Positions 49,861 to 59,176 of a stretch of DNA of 64,000 nt are shown in pieces. Origin of the DNA: Chryseobacterium gleum (GTDB lineage: Bacteria; Bacteroidota; Bacteroidia; Flavobacteriales_D; Crocinitomicaceae); the NCBI GenBank assembly GCA_945897565.1, contig CAMDFN010000005.1, positions 1 to 64,000 of the forward strand. Direction: 5' to 3'. The position numbers and the translations under genes are program-made. The notes beneath the pieces were generated by a model. It made no database searches, was not told the origin of the DNA, and worked only from the letters and a program-made list of their open reading frames with translations. The first letter of the stretch is position 1. Each line of letters begins with the position of its first letter.

Positions 49861-51453
49861 CTACGCCTCTAATTTGAAGGCAGATGTTTGGTGGAAAGTG
49901 AGATCGGGGTAGTCTTGTTCGGCCATCTGCAATAAAAATGGTGTTTCTGCCAAGAAAACGAGATTTTCATCTTTGTCTAAGGCCAAATAATTGCTTTTGG
50001 CACGCTTGAAATTTGCGAATTGTTCAGGATTGGTAGTGGTGATCCAGCAAGCCTTGAAATAATTGCGCGGCACAAAACGGCAATTGGCGCCGTACTCGTG
50101 AATAAGGCGGTAGTTGATGACCTCAAATTGAAGCTGCCCCACCGTACCGACAATTTTACGGTTACCCGGCTGTTGTATGAACAACTGCGCTACTCCTTCG
50201 TCAATGAGTTGGCGAATGCCTTTTTCTAATTGCTTAGATTTCAAAGGATCGAGGTTTTCTAGTTCCTGGAAAATTTCTGGAGAAAAGGAAGGCACCCCTT
50301 TAAAGCGCATCTTTTCACCTGTGGTGAGGGTATCGCCGATTTTGAACGAACCGGTGTCGTACAAACCGATGACATCGCCAGGATAGGCGTCGTCGATGAC
50401 GCTTTTGTCTTGGGCCATGAATGACGTTGGATTGGCAAATTTCATGTCTTTGCTCAAGCGTACGTGGTGGTAAAATTTATTGCGTTCAAAACGACCAGAT
50501 ACAATGCGCAAAAAGGCAATGCGGTCGCGGTGTTTGGGATCGAGGTTGGCGTGGATTTTAAAAACAAAGCCAGAAAAGCGGTCGTCGTCGGGCGCTACCA
50601 TGCGGGTATCGCTTTCGCGCCCTTGTGGCGATGGTGATATCTCGCAAAAGGTATCGAGTAATTCCTTTACGCCAAAGTTATTGACGGCAGAACCAAAAAA
50701 TACAGGCGCTACATCGCCAGCCAAGTAGGTGTTGCGATCAAATGCATCATAAACACCCTCTACTACGTCTATTTCTTCTCTGAGTTCATTTGCGGCATTT
50801 TCACCGACTATTTGATCTAAAGTAGGGTCGGTCAGACTAGAAATTGAGACCACCTCGTCTGAAATTTTGGTTTTGTTGGCTGCAAAAAGATTGAGTCCTT
50901 TTTGGTAGATGTTATAGACACCTTGAAAGCGATCGCCCATGCCAATTGGCCAAGTAAGCGGACAAACTTTGATGGATAATTTGGCTTCTAATTCATCGAG
51001 TAAGTCAAAAGCTTCTTTGCCATCGCGGTCCATTTTGTTGATAAAGATGATGACCGGTGTTTTGCGCATCCGACACACTTCCATGAGGCGTTCTGTTTGC
51101 GCTTCTACTCCATTGGCGCAGTCGATGACCAAAATAACGCTGTCTACTGCGGTGAGGGTGCGAAAGGTGTCTTCGGCGAAGTCTTTGTGACCGGGTGTGT
51201 CTAGGATATTGATTTGTTTGCCGTTGTAGGCAAATGCCATGACGGAAGTTGCTACGGAGATACCGCGTTGCTTTTCAATTTCCATGAAGTCTGAAGTGGC
51301 CGACTTCTTGATTTTGTTGTTTTTTACAGCCCCCGCAGTTTGAATGGCCCCACCAAAAAGCAAGAGCTTTTCTGTTAGGGTGGTTTTACCCGCATCTGGG
51401 TGGGAAATAATGCCGAAGGTGCGGCGTTTCTCGGTGGCTTCTGTGAATCTCAT
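49861..51453 (-). CDS. prfC: Peptide chain release factor 3
   Basis: 530 residues from ATG 51453 ([25 protein letters not shown]); the next ATG upstream (51465) touches the ndk terminator, so the later one is preferred. GTPase motifs: SHPDAGKTT (G1), RGISVATSV (G2), DTPGHKDF (G3), NKMDRD (G4). The RF3-specific C-terminal domain follows ([27 protein letters not shown]). It recycles RF1/RF2 after termination. Confidence 0.95.
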   Translation of the reverse strand: MRFTEATEKRRTFGIISHPDAGKTTLTEKLLLFGGAIQTAGAVKNNKIKKSATSDFMEIEKQRGISVATSVMAFAYNGKQINILDTPGHKDFAEDTFRTLTAVDSVILVIDCANGVEAQTERLMEVCRMRKTPVIIFINKMDRDGKEAFDLLDELEAKLSIKVCPLTWPIGMGDRFQGVYNIYQKGLNLFAANKTKISDEVVSISSLTDPTLDQIVGENAANELREEIDVVEGVYDAFDRNTYLAGDVAPVFFGSAVNNFGVKELLDTFCEISPSPQGRESDTRMVAPDDDRFSGFVFKIHANLDPKHRDRIAFLRIVSGRFERNKFYHHVRLSKDMKFANPTSFMAQDKSVIDDAYPGDVIGLYDTGSFKIGDTLTTGEKMRFKGVPSFSPEIFQELENLDPLKSKQLEKGIRQLIDEGVAQLFIQQPGNRKIVGTVGQLQFEVINYRLIHEYGANCRFVPRNYFKACWITTTNPEQFANFKRAKSNYLALDKDENLVFLAETPFLLQMAEQDYPDLTFHQTSAFKLEA

Positions 51454-51465
51454 GGGGCTCAACAT

Positions 51466-51490
51466 AAAAAAAGACCGCAAAGCGGTCTTT
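51466..51490 (-). terminator. Intrinsic terminator of ndk
   Basis: On the minus strand a perfect 9-bp stem (AAAGACCGC/GCGGTCTTT, 51470-51478 with 51482-51490), 3-nt loop and T-run (51466-51472). It separates ndk from prfC and ends 12 bp before the prfC ATG, leaving little room for a separate prfC promoter. Confidence 0.85.
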
Positions 51491-51513
51491 AACAATCTAT
51501 TTGTATGGCGAAA

Positions 51514-51933
51514 TTAGAAAATTTCGTTGGCAGCAAAATGAAATTTACCTTCGATTTCAGCGTTTTCGTCTGAATCTGAACCGTGAACAGCATTGCGACC
51601 TTTGTTTTCAGCATAAGCTTGACGGATAGTGCCGTCTGCAGCCTCAGCTGGGTCTGTAGCGCCGACAAGCGCACGGAAATCTGCTACAGCGTTGTCTTTT
51701 TCGAGAATTGCTGCAACAATTGGGCCGCTGGTCATGTATTCAACGAGTTCGCCGTAGAACGGACGCTCTGCGTGAACAGCATAGAATTCTTTGGCTTGCG
51801 CTTCAGAAAGCATTGTGTATTTCATCGCTTTGATCTCAAAGCCTGCACCGATGATCATGTCGATGATTTTGCCCATGTGCCCGTTTTCGATTGCATCGGG
51901 CTTAAGCATTGTAAAAGTTCTGTTGGTAGCCAT
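51514..51933 (-). CDS. ndk: Nucleoside diphosphate kinase
   Basis: 139 residues. [18 protein letters not shown] at the start, active-site NAVHGSDS with His117, then the C-terminal [12 protein letters not shown]. Reaction: phosphate transfer between nucleoside tri- and diphosphates. It has its own strong-looking -7 box (TATCTTTG, 51955-51962) and terminator. Confidence 0.96.
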   Translation of the reverse strand: MATNRTFTMLKPDAIENGHMGKIIDMIIGAGFEIKAMKYTMLSEAQAKEFYAVHAERPFYGELVEYMTSGPIVAAILEKDNAVADFRALVGATDPAEAADGTIRQAYAENKGRNAVHGSDSDENAEIEGKFHFAANEIF

Positions 51934-51954
51934 GTATTTTCTTTATTTTGGGTG

Positions 51955-51962
51955 CAAAGATA
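51955..51962 (-). promoter_or_regulatory. -7 promoter element of ndk
   Basis: TATCTTTG on the minus strand, 21 bp before the ndk ATG. With its flanks it forms GTATCTTTGCACCC, identical over 14 bp to the tRNA-Lys promoter. No TTG at -33 is visible. Confidence 0.55.
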
Positions 51963-51990
51963 CCACTTTTTTAAAAATTCTAGCAGCTTA

Positions 51991-54411
51991 TTACTTTGCT
52001 TTTTTGGTGATGAACTCAATGATGATGCCTAAAGTGGGTTGCAACAGACCAGAAGCGTTTGCCAATAATTTGGTTTGGTAGCGCGTTGGGTCGTTGGGGT
52101 CGACAACCGGTTGGTTATTGGCATCCGTTTCTACAAGTAAAATAGGTGCTAGCTGCGCTTTGAAACCATACGCGTTTTGTACATCAAAATAGAAGTTCAT
52201 GTTGAATTTATCTAGATAGAGTTTTTTATCTACACGGATATTCAACTGATGAAAGCTTGACTCGCGCGCGGTATTGAGTTTGGTGTAATCGAGAACTCCG
52301 GTTCCGTTTACATCCCAATTACTGGCTAAACTTGAAGTGGCGATATCATAAGGTGTGTAAGGCGCACCGCCCGAAAACAACCAACGCATGCCAAACTCCC
52401 AACCGTTTTTAAAGCGCTTCCCTCCTGTTAAAGACACAATATGTCGGCTGTCCCATGAAGTCGGTACATACACGTTGTTTTTGTCTAAGAATTCTGAACG
52501 CACCCATGTGTAGGCCAACACCGCATAAAAACCTTTGTATAATTTTTGTTGGTAGAGGAATTCTGCGCCGTAGCTTCTTCCGCTTGAAGTTGAACTAATG
52601 GGCTCATTGCCCACAACGCCAAAATCAGAACCGATGTTTGCCAGAGAAATCGAATCTTCAATGGAGAAAGGATAGTAATTGTATTTTTTATAAAAACCTT
52701 CTAAGGTCACGCGCGCATTCCACTTGAGTAAGTACTCGGTACCCAAAACAAAGTGGTCGGCCTGAATGTAGCGAACGCCGTTTTGTTGATTGACCAACTC
52801 GCCTGCTGGATTGCGGTAACCTAAGATGGTATAAGCTGGCAACTGGTGGTAGCGCGCAATATTGGTGTTGATAGCCCAATCTTCGGTCAAGCGATAAGAA
52901 GCCGAGAACATCGGTGAAAACTGCTTGAACGGATTGCGCATTTGAGTGCTGTAAGATGTGCCGTCCATGCGAAGGCCAAGAGACAAACGCAAGCGCTCGT
53001 TTAAAACAGTACGGCTCAATTGCGTAAAAGCAGCATATTTGTGCAGGTTGAGCGTAGACTCAAAGTCGATGACAGCCGGTTGGCCAAAGATGGTGAGTTT
53101 TTGATAGGTATCGGAGAAATATTTAGCGAATTCATAGCCTAGCCCAACGTTCCAACGCCAGCCGTTTTTGAGATAGGTGTGTTCAAAACGCAGTTTATTT
53201 TCAGCCTCAAAGGAAGTGTAGTCTTGGAGCAAGTTTTGTGGCTCCTCAACCATGTCTTTGTAGCGATAGGCGCGGTTGTTGAGCATATTGCGACTAGCTA
53301 CAACTGTTTGAATGGATGATTTGGAAGAGTGCTGCCAAACGGCACCCATGGTGTAGTTCCATTGACCTTGCTGCGGTAGATTTCCGAGAATAAAGTTGTT
53401 ATATTCCACTTGAGCTGTGTCGGTGAGGCCGTCATTAACGCTCGAGTTAAGTCCAAACTGATCAAGTGCGCCCAAACCGATGATAGACAACTTGTTTTTG
53501 GGGTCTAGTTGAAAGTTGAACTTGAATTGGTAGTCGTTGTAGGTCGGTAGAATCGGCAATTTGAGCGCTGCAAATAGCAATTGCAAATAAGAGCGGCGAA
53601 TAGAGAAAATAAAGTCGCCTTTAGCGCCGATTGGACCATCTAAGGTGAGGGCTGCATCTGAAGAACCGAGTGCAAAATTGGTGATCAGTGCGTCTTTATT
53701 GCCATCTTTTTGCTTGAATGAAAGTACTGAGGAAAGCCCATTGGCGCGGTTGGCCGGAAAGGCGCCCGAATAAAATTCTACCTCTCTGATAAAGTTGACG
53801 TTGAGTAAGCCAACAGGTCCGCCACTGCTGCCTTGCGTAGCAAAGTGATTGATATTGGGCACTTCGATGCCATCTAAATAAAATTTGTTTTCGCCCGGCG
53901 AGCCACCTCTAATGATGATGTCGTTTCTAAATGAAGCGCGGGCAGCTACACCAGGAAGCGCGGCAATGACTTTACTCACATCGCGGTTGGCGCCTGGTAG
54001 GCGCTCAATTTCTGTAGCGCTCAGTGTTTTAAGCGAATTGGGCGACTCTGCTTTGCGCTGAAAAGGCGCCGCACTTACCTTCACATCTTTGGAGGTTTGT
54101 ACTTTTTCTTCGAGCTCGACATTGAGCTCCGTTGGGCGCGCATTGGTAATCAGTACCTCTGACTGTATTTTGTCTTCGAAACCAGGCGCACTAATTTTAA
54201 CGGTATAGATACCCGGAGCAAGCGCTTCAAAGCTAAACCGACCATCGAGGTCAACGGCTTTGAGCTGCTGAAGCTCTACAATTGAAACTTTAGCAGGAAA
54301 AACAAGGATTCCGTTGGCGGCATTACTGACTTTACCAGACAACACGCCTGTTTGGGCAAAGAGGGAAAGCGGAAAAATAAAAAAGAAAAGGGTTTGGAGA
54401 GTGCGTTTCAT
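51991..54411 (-). CDS. TonB-dependent outer membrane receptor
   Basis: 806 residues from ATG 54411 (MKRTLQTLFFFIF, signal peptide ending SLFAQ). Residues about 22-100 are a carboxypeptidase-regulatory-like domain (GVLSGKVSNAANG). The plug follows (VIAALPGVAARASFRNDIIIRGGSPGENKFYLDGIEVP). The rest is a 22-strand-type barrel with conserved YGAEFLYQQKL and the C-terminal NAYGFKAQ region. No SusD partner is adjacent, so a siderophore, vitamin or metal ligand is more likely than a glycan. Confidence 0.9.
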   Translation of the reverse strand: MKRTLQTLFFFIFPLSLFAQTGVLSGKVSNAANGILVFPAKVSIVELQQLKAVDLDGRFSFEALAPGIYTVKISAPGFEDKIQSEVLITNARPTELNVELEEKVQTSKDVKVSAAPFQRKAESPNSLKTLSATEIERLPGANRDVSKVIAALPGVAARASFRNDIIIRGGSPGENKFYLDGIEVPNINHFATQGSSGGPVGLLNVNFIREVEFYSGAFPANRANGLSSVLSFKQKDGNKDALITNFALGSSDAALTLDGPIGAKGDFIFSIRRSYLQLLFAALKLPILPTYNDYQFKFNFQLDPKNKLSIIGLGALDQFGLNSSVNDGLTDTAQVEYNNFILGNLPQQGQWNYTMGAVWQHSSKSSIQTVVASRNMLNNRAYRYKDMVEEPQNLLQDYTSFEAENKLRFEHTYLKNGWRWNVGLGYEFAKYFSDTYQKLTIFGQPAVIDFESTLNLHKYAAFTQLSRTVLNERLRLSLGLRMDGTSYSTQMRNPFKQFSPMFSASYRLTEDWAINTNIARYHQLPAYTILGYRNPAGELVNQQNGVRYIQADHFVLGTEYLLKWNARVTLEGFYKKYNYYPFSIEDSISLANIGSDFGVVGNEPISSTSSGRSYGAEFLYQQKLYKGFYAVLAYTWVRSEFLDKNNVYVPTSWDSRHIVSLTGGKRFKNGWEFGMRWLFSGGAPYTPYDIATSSLASNWDVNGTGVLDYTKLNTARESSFHQLNIRVDKKLYLDKFNMNFYFDVQNAYGFKAQLAPILLVETDANNQPVVDPNDPTRYQTKLLANASGLLQPTLGIIIEFITKKAK

Positions 54412-54465
54412 TTTTTGTTGAAGTTTGGTAAGACAAAAAAAGAACAAAAGTTCAACAAAAAAGTT

Positions 54466-54912
54466 TTATTCTGTGGGTATTTTATCCGTTCGTACCCATT
54501 CTTGGGTCCTGTAAAACGGACCAATATAGCCGCGCACATTGAGTTTATCGTTGTTGTTTTCGTTCAGCCACATCGAACAGGTGTAGGTTTTGCCATTGTC
54601 TGGATCGAGGATAGTGCCATCTTCCCATTGAGACCCACTCCATTGCATTTGCTTGACAATGAGCATGCCCATGACGGGCTGATTGTAAAGTTTGCCACTG
54701 CACTCGGTGCATTTGGAATTTGGGCCGTCTTTTCCTCTTTTATAAATGTAAACGACTTTACCGTAGAGCACACCGTCTTTTTTGTAAAGTTCGACAATTG
54801 ATTTTTTGTAGCCAGTGGCGTCGTCTATGGTGATCCATAAACCAGAACAAGACTGCGAATAGGCAAGTAAACCTATCCAAAAAAACAAAGAAAAGGAAAT
54901 GAATTTAAGCAT
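54466..54912 (-). CDS. DUF2147 secreted protein
   Basis: 148 residues with a signal peptide ending LLAYSQ. SGLWITIDDATGYKKSIVELYKKDGVLYGKVVYI and ILDPDNGKTYTCSMWL are the DUF2147 core, with a Cys pair (CTEC). Function is unknown. It overlaps pabA by 8 bp at its start. The TonB receptor follows after 54 bp. Confidence 0.85.
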   Translation of the reverse strand: MLKFISFSLFFWIGLLAYSQSCSGLWITIDDATGYKKSIVELYKKDGVLYGKVVYIYKRGKDGPNSKCTECSGKLYNQPVMGMLIVKQMQWSGSQWEDGTILDPDNGKTYTCSMWLNENNNDKLNVRGYIGPFYRTQEWVRTDKIPTE

Positions 54913-55468
54913 GTTGAGCGATCTGTATAAAATTGCGCAAAATTTCTTTACCGAGTGGCGTCAAGACCGATTCTGGATGAAATTGCACGCCGTAAACCTT
55001 TAATTCAGGTCTTTCAAAAGCCATGGGCACACCACTTTGGCTTTTGGCACTGATCCAGTCTGGCGGACAAACCACCTTCCAAGAATGATACAGCCCCACT
55101 TCAATATGTGAAGGTAAGTGCTTAAATAAGCCTTGGTGGTGTTGGATATTGATTTTTTCTGAAACCCCGTGTCTGACTTCACTTTGATTTTCGAGTGTAC
55201 CGCCCAGGTGTTCAACCAGGGCTTGCATGCCCAAACACACTCCTAGGATTGGTTTTTTACCAACAAACTCTTGTAGCAAGGCAGCGAGACCTTCTTTTTC
55301 TGACGGAAGACCCGGCCCTGGGGATAAAACAATGGCGTTTGCCTGCCCAACGATCTCTCGCGAAAGTTGGTCATGACGCACTACCGTAAGTTTCAACTCC
55401 ATTGCCTCGAGGTAATGGGCAAGGTTGTACGTAAAGGAGTCATAAAAATCAATCAAAAGAACCCTCAC
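54905..55468 (-). CDS. pabA: Glutamine amidotransferase of aminodeoxychorismate/anthranilate synthase
   Basis: 187 residues starting at a GTG. Class I glutaminase: LLIDFYDSFTYNL, LSPGPGLP, GVCLGMQ (Cys78 nucleophile), and VQFHPESVLT (His-Glu). It supplies ammonia to PabB or TrpE. Neither partner gene is in the window, so the choice between folate and tryptophan pathways rests on the genome context elsewhere. A TACTTTTG -7 box lies 23 bp upstream. Confidence 0.88.
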   Translation of the reverse strand: MRVLLIDFYDSFTYNLAHYLEAMELKLTVVRHDQLSREIVGQANAIVLSPGPGLPSEKEGLAALLQEFVGKKPILGVCLGMQALVEHLGGTLENQSEVRHGVSEKINIQHHQGLFKHLPSHIEVGLYHSWKVVCPPDWISAKSQSGVPMAFERPELKVYGVQFHPESVLTPLGKEILRNFIQIAQHA

Positions 55469-55491
55469 GTAGCTTGTTTTTTGTTACTTTG

Positions 55492-55499
55492 CAAAAGTA
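55492..55499 (-). promoter_or_regulatory. -7 element of the pabA-DUF2147 unit
   Basis: TACTTTTG on the minus strand, an exact TAnnTTTG match, 23 bp before the GTG at 55468. The plus-strand TTACTTTG at 55484-55491 (one mismatch) abuts it and may serve ridA. The two overlap an imperfect dyad (TACTTT-GCA-AAAGTA). Confidence 0.4.
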
Positions 55500-55518
55500 G
55501 TAAATTCAAGCACTCGGC

Positions 55519-55905
55519 ATGTCAGCAGTTAAAATACCCATTCAGATTCCCAACGCACCTGCTCCGGTTGGCCCCTACAGCCAAGCCATTCTCAAGGGCG
55601 ATACGCTCTATATCAGTGGGCAAATTCCTCTGAATCCGAGCACTGGCTTACTTGAAATAGAAACGATAGAAATGGCTACAAATCGGGTGCTCCTCAATAT
55701 TGACGCGTTGCTTCAAGAAGCGGGCTTTGGTAGCGAAGACGTCGTGATGGTGAGTATATTTATGAAAGACCTACAAGAATTTCAAGCCATGAATCAGGTA
55801 TATGCCTCCTATTTCAAAGGGATTGCACCTGCCCGCCAGACCGTACAGGTTGCCAGGCTTCCGCTCGACGTAACCATTGAAATCTCTTGCATCGCTCAAA
55901 AATGA
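55519..55905 (+). CDS. ridA: RidA family reactive intermediate deaminase
   Basis: 128 residues. APVGPYSQAILKGDTLYISGQIPLNP, then MKDLQEFQAMNQVYASYF and PARQTVQVARLPLD with the conserved active-site Arg and the end VTIEISCIAQ. Role: hydrolysis of reactive enamine/imine intermediates from PLP enzymes. The stop overlaps the ATG of the glycosyltransferase. Confidence 0.93.
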   Translation: MSAVKIPIQIPNAPAPVGPYSQAILKGDTLYISGQIPLNPSTGLLEIETIEMATNRVLLNIDALLQEAGFGSEDVVMVSIFMKDLQEFQAMNQVYASYFKGIAPARQTVQVARLPLDVTIEISCIAQK

Positions 55906-57830
55906 CCTCCGAACACCACTTTGATTTGAGTGTCGTGATTGTCAACTACAATGTAGCGAACTTTCTAGAGCAGTGCTTGAACAGTGTTTTTGCGGCCAGC
56001 CAAAACTTGCGCATCGAAGTATTTGTCGTGGACAACAACAGTGTGGACGGTTCGGTAACGTTAGTTAGAGAAAAATTCCCGTCGGTTCAGCTGTTGGCCA
56101 ATACAGATAATGTTGGTTTTTCAAAAGCCAACAACCAAGCAATCCACTTGAGTAAAGGACGTTATGTTTTATTGCTCAACCCAGATACGGTTGTAGAGCA
56201 AGACACCTTCGATAAATGCGTTGCCTACATGGATGCGCACCCAAAAGCCGGAGGGCTGGGCGTGCGCATGCTCGATGGAAAAGGACGCTTTTTGCCAGAA
56301 TCGAAACGGGGCCTACCTACTCCGGCCGTATCGTTTTATAAGATATTTGGCTTGTCTAAGTTGTTTCCGAAAAGCAAAAAATTCGGCACCTACCATTTGG
56401 GCTTTCTCGATGAGCATCAAACGCACGAAATAGATGTTTTGAGCGGTGCCTTTATGCTGATGCGTGCCGAAACGCTAGATAAAGTTGGCCTGCTCGACGA
56501 AGCCTTTTTTATGTACGGAGAAGACATCGATTTGTCTTACCGCATTCAGCTGGGCGGTTATTCCAACGTTTATTTTCCCGAGACAAAAATCATCCATTAC
56601 AAAGGAGAAAGCACCAAAAAAGGGTCTTTGAACTATGTTTTTGTCTTTTACAAGGCCATGGTTATTTTTGCTAAAAAGCATTTTTCTGCGCGCTATGCGC
56701 GTATTTTCTCGTTCGCTATCCACATGGCTATTTACCTCAGAGCGAGCGCTTCTATTCTCAAACGCGTTGTCACCAACTTAAGTTGGCCGCTTACAGATGC
56801 CGCTATTTCATACGGACTCTTGTATATCTTGGCCCAACAATGGGAACAACATCAAATTCTATTTCCAGCATGGGCCTATGACGTTCTTATTCCTTTCTAT
56901 GTAAGTATTTGGATTTTCTATTCCTGGCTTTTTGGCCTCTACGATCGAGGTACGCAAGTACATCAAATATGGAAAAGCACTTTTTTAGGTACTATTGCTA
57001 TTTTAGTTGCCTATGCTTTATTTCCGAATGAATGGCAATTTTCAAGGCTTTTTATCTTATTAGGTGCCGCTGGATTTTTAGTTGCCTATTACCTCACTCG
57101 TTCATTGAAAGAACTACTGAGCAAAGGCCGAATTGACTTCGGTAAACTCCCTAAAAAACGCTTTGGCATTGTAGCCAACCAAGAAGAATTTAACCGCATT
57201 GCTGACTTGTTAAAAGCTACGTACCCTGAGATAGAACAAATCTATCAAATTGCCATTAGCGAGCTCCCTGCAAATGCTGGCGCTCAGCTAGAAGACATCA
57301 TTCGGGTGCGCCAGCTCAATGAAATGATTTTCTCGGCCAAAGATGTGGGTACATCCAAGATCATCCAATACATGGCCGATACCGCTACACTCGACCTCGA
57401 ATACAAAATTGCCCAACCTGATACCAGCTACCTCATCGGAAGTTCTTCCATTGATCAAGCTGGCGCATACTACAACATACACTTTGACGCCTTGCAACTA
57501 CCCGCCAACAAGCGCATCAAGCGCCTTTTTGACCTTATCTTGGCTACCCTATTGCTATTGCTCAGCCCCCTCCTATTTTGGTGTTTTCACAAGCCTAAAC
57601 AATTCATCAAAAATATTTTTCAAGTTTTATTTGGTCGCTGTTCTTTTGTGGGCGTCAGGTCTCAGCAAGACAGCTCCAAAAAAGGTAAACTTTGCATCCT
57701 GCAACCACAACTAAATAAAGAGCAACCATCTGAATTACAAGCATTTATTTACACCAAAACCTACGCCCTCACCCATGACCTCACCTCTGTCTGGATGCAA
57801 CTAAGGCTGCTAGACAACGAACCGCACTAA
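55902..57830 (+). CDS. GT2 glycosyltransferase fused to a degenerate polyprenyl-phosphate sugar-transferase module
   Basis: 642 residues from ATG 55902 (overlaps ridA stop). Residues 1-255 are a GT2 rhamnosyltransferase-like domain: VVIVNYNVANFLEQCL, VDNNSVDGS, LLLNPDTVV, and EAFFMYGEDIDLSYRIQLGG. Residues about 295-410 hold four membrane helices as in the N-terminus of WbaP/WcaJ-type proteins. Then comes a CoA-binding_3-like segment to about 540, and KRLFDLILATLLLLLSPLLF, the re-entrant helix of such transferases. The catalytic Asp-Glu core after it is missing; remnants FVGVR and a final DLTSVWMQLRLL remain. It is likely a surface-glycan enzyme with only the GT2 active. Confidence 0.75.
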   Translation: MTSEHHFDLSVVIVNYNVANFLEQCLNSVFAASQNLRIEVFVVDNNSVDGSVTLVREKFPSVQLLANTDNVGFSKANNQAIHLSKGRYVLLLNPDTVVEQDTFDKCVAYMDAHPKAGGLGVRMLDGKGRFLPESKRGLPTPAVSFYKIFGLSKLFPKSKKFGTYHLGFLDEHQTHEIDVLSGAFMLMRAETLDKVGLLDEAFFMYGEDIDLSYRIQLGGYSNVYFPETKIIHYKGESTKKGSLNYVFVFYKAMVIFAKKHFSARYARIFSFAIHMAIYLRASASILKRVVTNLSWPLTDAAISYGLLYILAQQWEQHQILFPAWAYDVLIPFYVSIWIFYSWLFGLYDRGTQVHQIWKSTFLGTIAILVAYALFPNEWQFSRLFILLGAAGFLVAYYLTRSLKELLSKGRIDFGKLPKKRFGIVANQEEFNRIADLLKATYPEIEQIYQIAISELPANAGAQLEDIIRVRQLNEMIFSAKDVGTSKIIQYMADTATLDLEYKIAQPDTSYLIGSSSIDQAGAYYNIHFDALQLPANKRIKRLFDLILATLLLLLSPLLFWCFHKPKQFIKNIFQVLFGRCSFVGVRSQQDSSKKGKLCILQPQLNKEQPSELQAFIYTKTYALTHDLTSVWMQLRLLDNEPH

Positions 57831-57848
57831 TATTTGTCTGAATTTGCT

Positions 57849-57856
57849 TAATTTTG
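57849..57856 (+). promoter_or_regulatory. -7 element of the E2 gene unit
   Basis: TAATTTTG, an exact TAnnTTTG match, 31 bp before the ATG at 57888. No TTG at the -33 spacing is visible. Confidence 0.4.
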
Positions 57857-57887
57857 CAGGCAAATCAACGACATCAATTTTCAATAC

Positions 57888-59174
57888 ATGGCACAAATAG
57901 AAATTCGTCTTCCCAAAATGGGAGAAAGCGTCACCGAAGCAACCATTACCAATTGGCTCAAAAACATTGGCGATTCAGTTGCCATGGACGAACCGCTCGT
58001 TGAAGTTGCTACAGACAAAGTAGACAACGAACTTCCTTCTGAAGCAGCCGGCACCCTGATCCAAATTCTTTTTGAAAAAGACCAAGTTGCGCAAGTTGGC
58101 GATGTCATTGCCATTCTTTCTACCGACGGAAGTGCCGCACCTGCACCCGCTGCACCAGCACCTGCTGCTGTCAGCACACCGACAGAAACAAGCAACACCG
58201 TTGTTGCCAACAACGCCCCAACAGCAGTAGCGCCGTTAACCAAAGGTGCCGAGGGTCGTTTCTACTCTCCACTCGTGCGCACTATTGCTCAAAAAGAAAA
58301 TATAAGCGCGCAAGAATTAGCCGCTATCCAAGGGACGGGTCAAGACGGCCGCGTCACCAAAAAAGACATCCTTAGCTTTTTGGAGACAAGAGGCAGCGCA
58401 CCAGTAAGTGCAGCAGCAAGCACCAACTTGCCTGCATTCAAAGCGCCAGTAGTTATGCCAAATAGCGGCGATGAAATCATCGAGATGGACCGCATGCGCA
58501 AACTCATTGCAGACCACATGCTCATGTCCGTTCAGGTGTCTCCGCATGTCACCTCTTTTGTCGAGGCAGATGTCACGACTATCGTGAAGTGGCGCGAGCG
58601 CATGAAAAACGAATTCAAAAAACGCGAAGGTGAAAACCTCACTTTTACACCAATCTTTATAGAAGCGGTGGCCAAAGCCATCAAAGACTTCCCAATGATC
58701 AATGTTTCTGTTTCTGGCACAACGATCATCAAGCGCAAAGACATCAATATCGGTATGGCTGCGGCTTTACCAAGCGGCAACCTCATCGTGCCCGTGATCA
58801 AAAACGCTGACCGCATGAATCTTGTTGGTTTGGCCAAAGCAGTGAACGAACTCGCCAACAACGCCCGCAACAACAAACTCAAGCCAGAAGATATCCAAGG
58901 TGGCACCTACACCGTTACCAACGTCGGAACCTTCGGCAACGTAATGGGTACTCCAATTATCAATCAGCCCCAGGTGGCAATTCTTGCACTTGGTGCCATC
59001 AGAAAAGTACCAGCCGTAATCGAAACACCAGAAGGTGACTTCATTGGCATTCGTCACAAAATGTTCTTATCCCACTCCTATGACCACCGCGTTGTCGACG
59101 GAGCACTCGGAGGTCAGTTTGTACGCCGAGTAGCCGATTACCTCGAAGGATTTGATCCAGAAACAAGTATTTAA
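57888..59174 (+). CDS. 2-oxo acid dehydrogenase E2 (dihydrolipoyl acyltransferase)
   Basis: 428 residues. Lipoyl domain 1-80 with EVATDKVDNELPS (lipoylated Lys44). An Ala/Pro-rich linker covers about 83-105. The E1/E3-binding domain is at about 123-165 (YSPLVRTIAQKENIS, GRVTKKDIL). The catalytic domain follows from about 200, ending SHSYDHRVVDGALGG with the His-Asp pair. It pairs most likely with the fused E1 at 23816-25810. Whether it serves branched-chain, pyruvate or 2-oxoglutarate substrates is not decided by sequence here. Confidence 0.9.
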   Translation: MAQIEIRLPKMGESVTEATITNWLKNIGDSVAMDEPLVEVATDKVDNELPSEAAGTLIQILFEKDQVAQVGDVIAILSTDGSAAPAPAAPAPAAVSTPTETSNTVVANNAPTAVAPLTKGAEGRFYSPLVRTIAQKENISAQELAAIQGTGQDGRVTKKDILSFLETRGSAPVSAAASTNLPAFKAPVVMPNSGDEIIEMDRMRKLIADHMLMSVQVSPHVTSFVEADVTTIVKWRERMKNEFKKREGENLTFTPIFIEAVAKAIKDFPMINVSVSGTTIIKRKDINIGMAAALPSGNLIVPVIKNADRMNLVGLAKAVNELANNARNNKLKPEDIQGGTYTVTNVGTFGNVMGTPIINQPQVAILALGAIRKVPAVIETPEGDFIGIRHKMFLSHSYDHRVVDGALGGQFVRRVADYLEGFDPETSI

Positions 59175-59176
59175 GC

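Noticed and set aside
51583-52032. Plus-strand frame (149 codons) opposite ndk
   Set aside because: ndk is certain and the frame also crosses its promoter.
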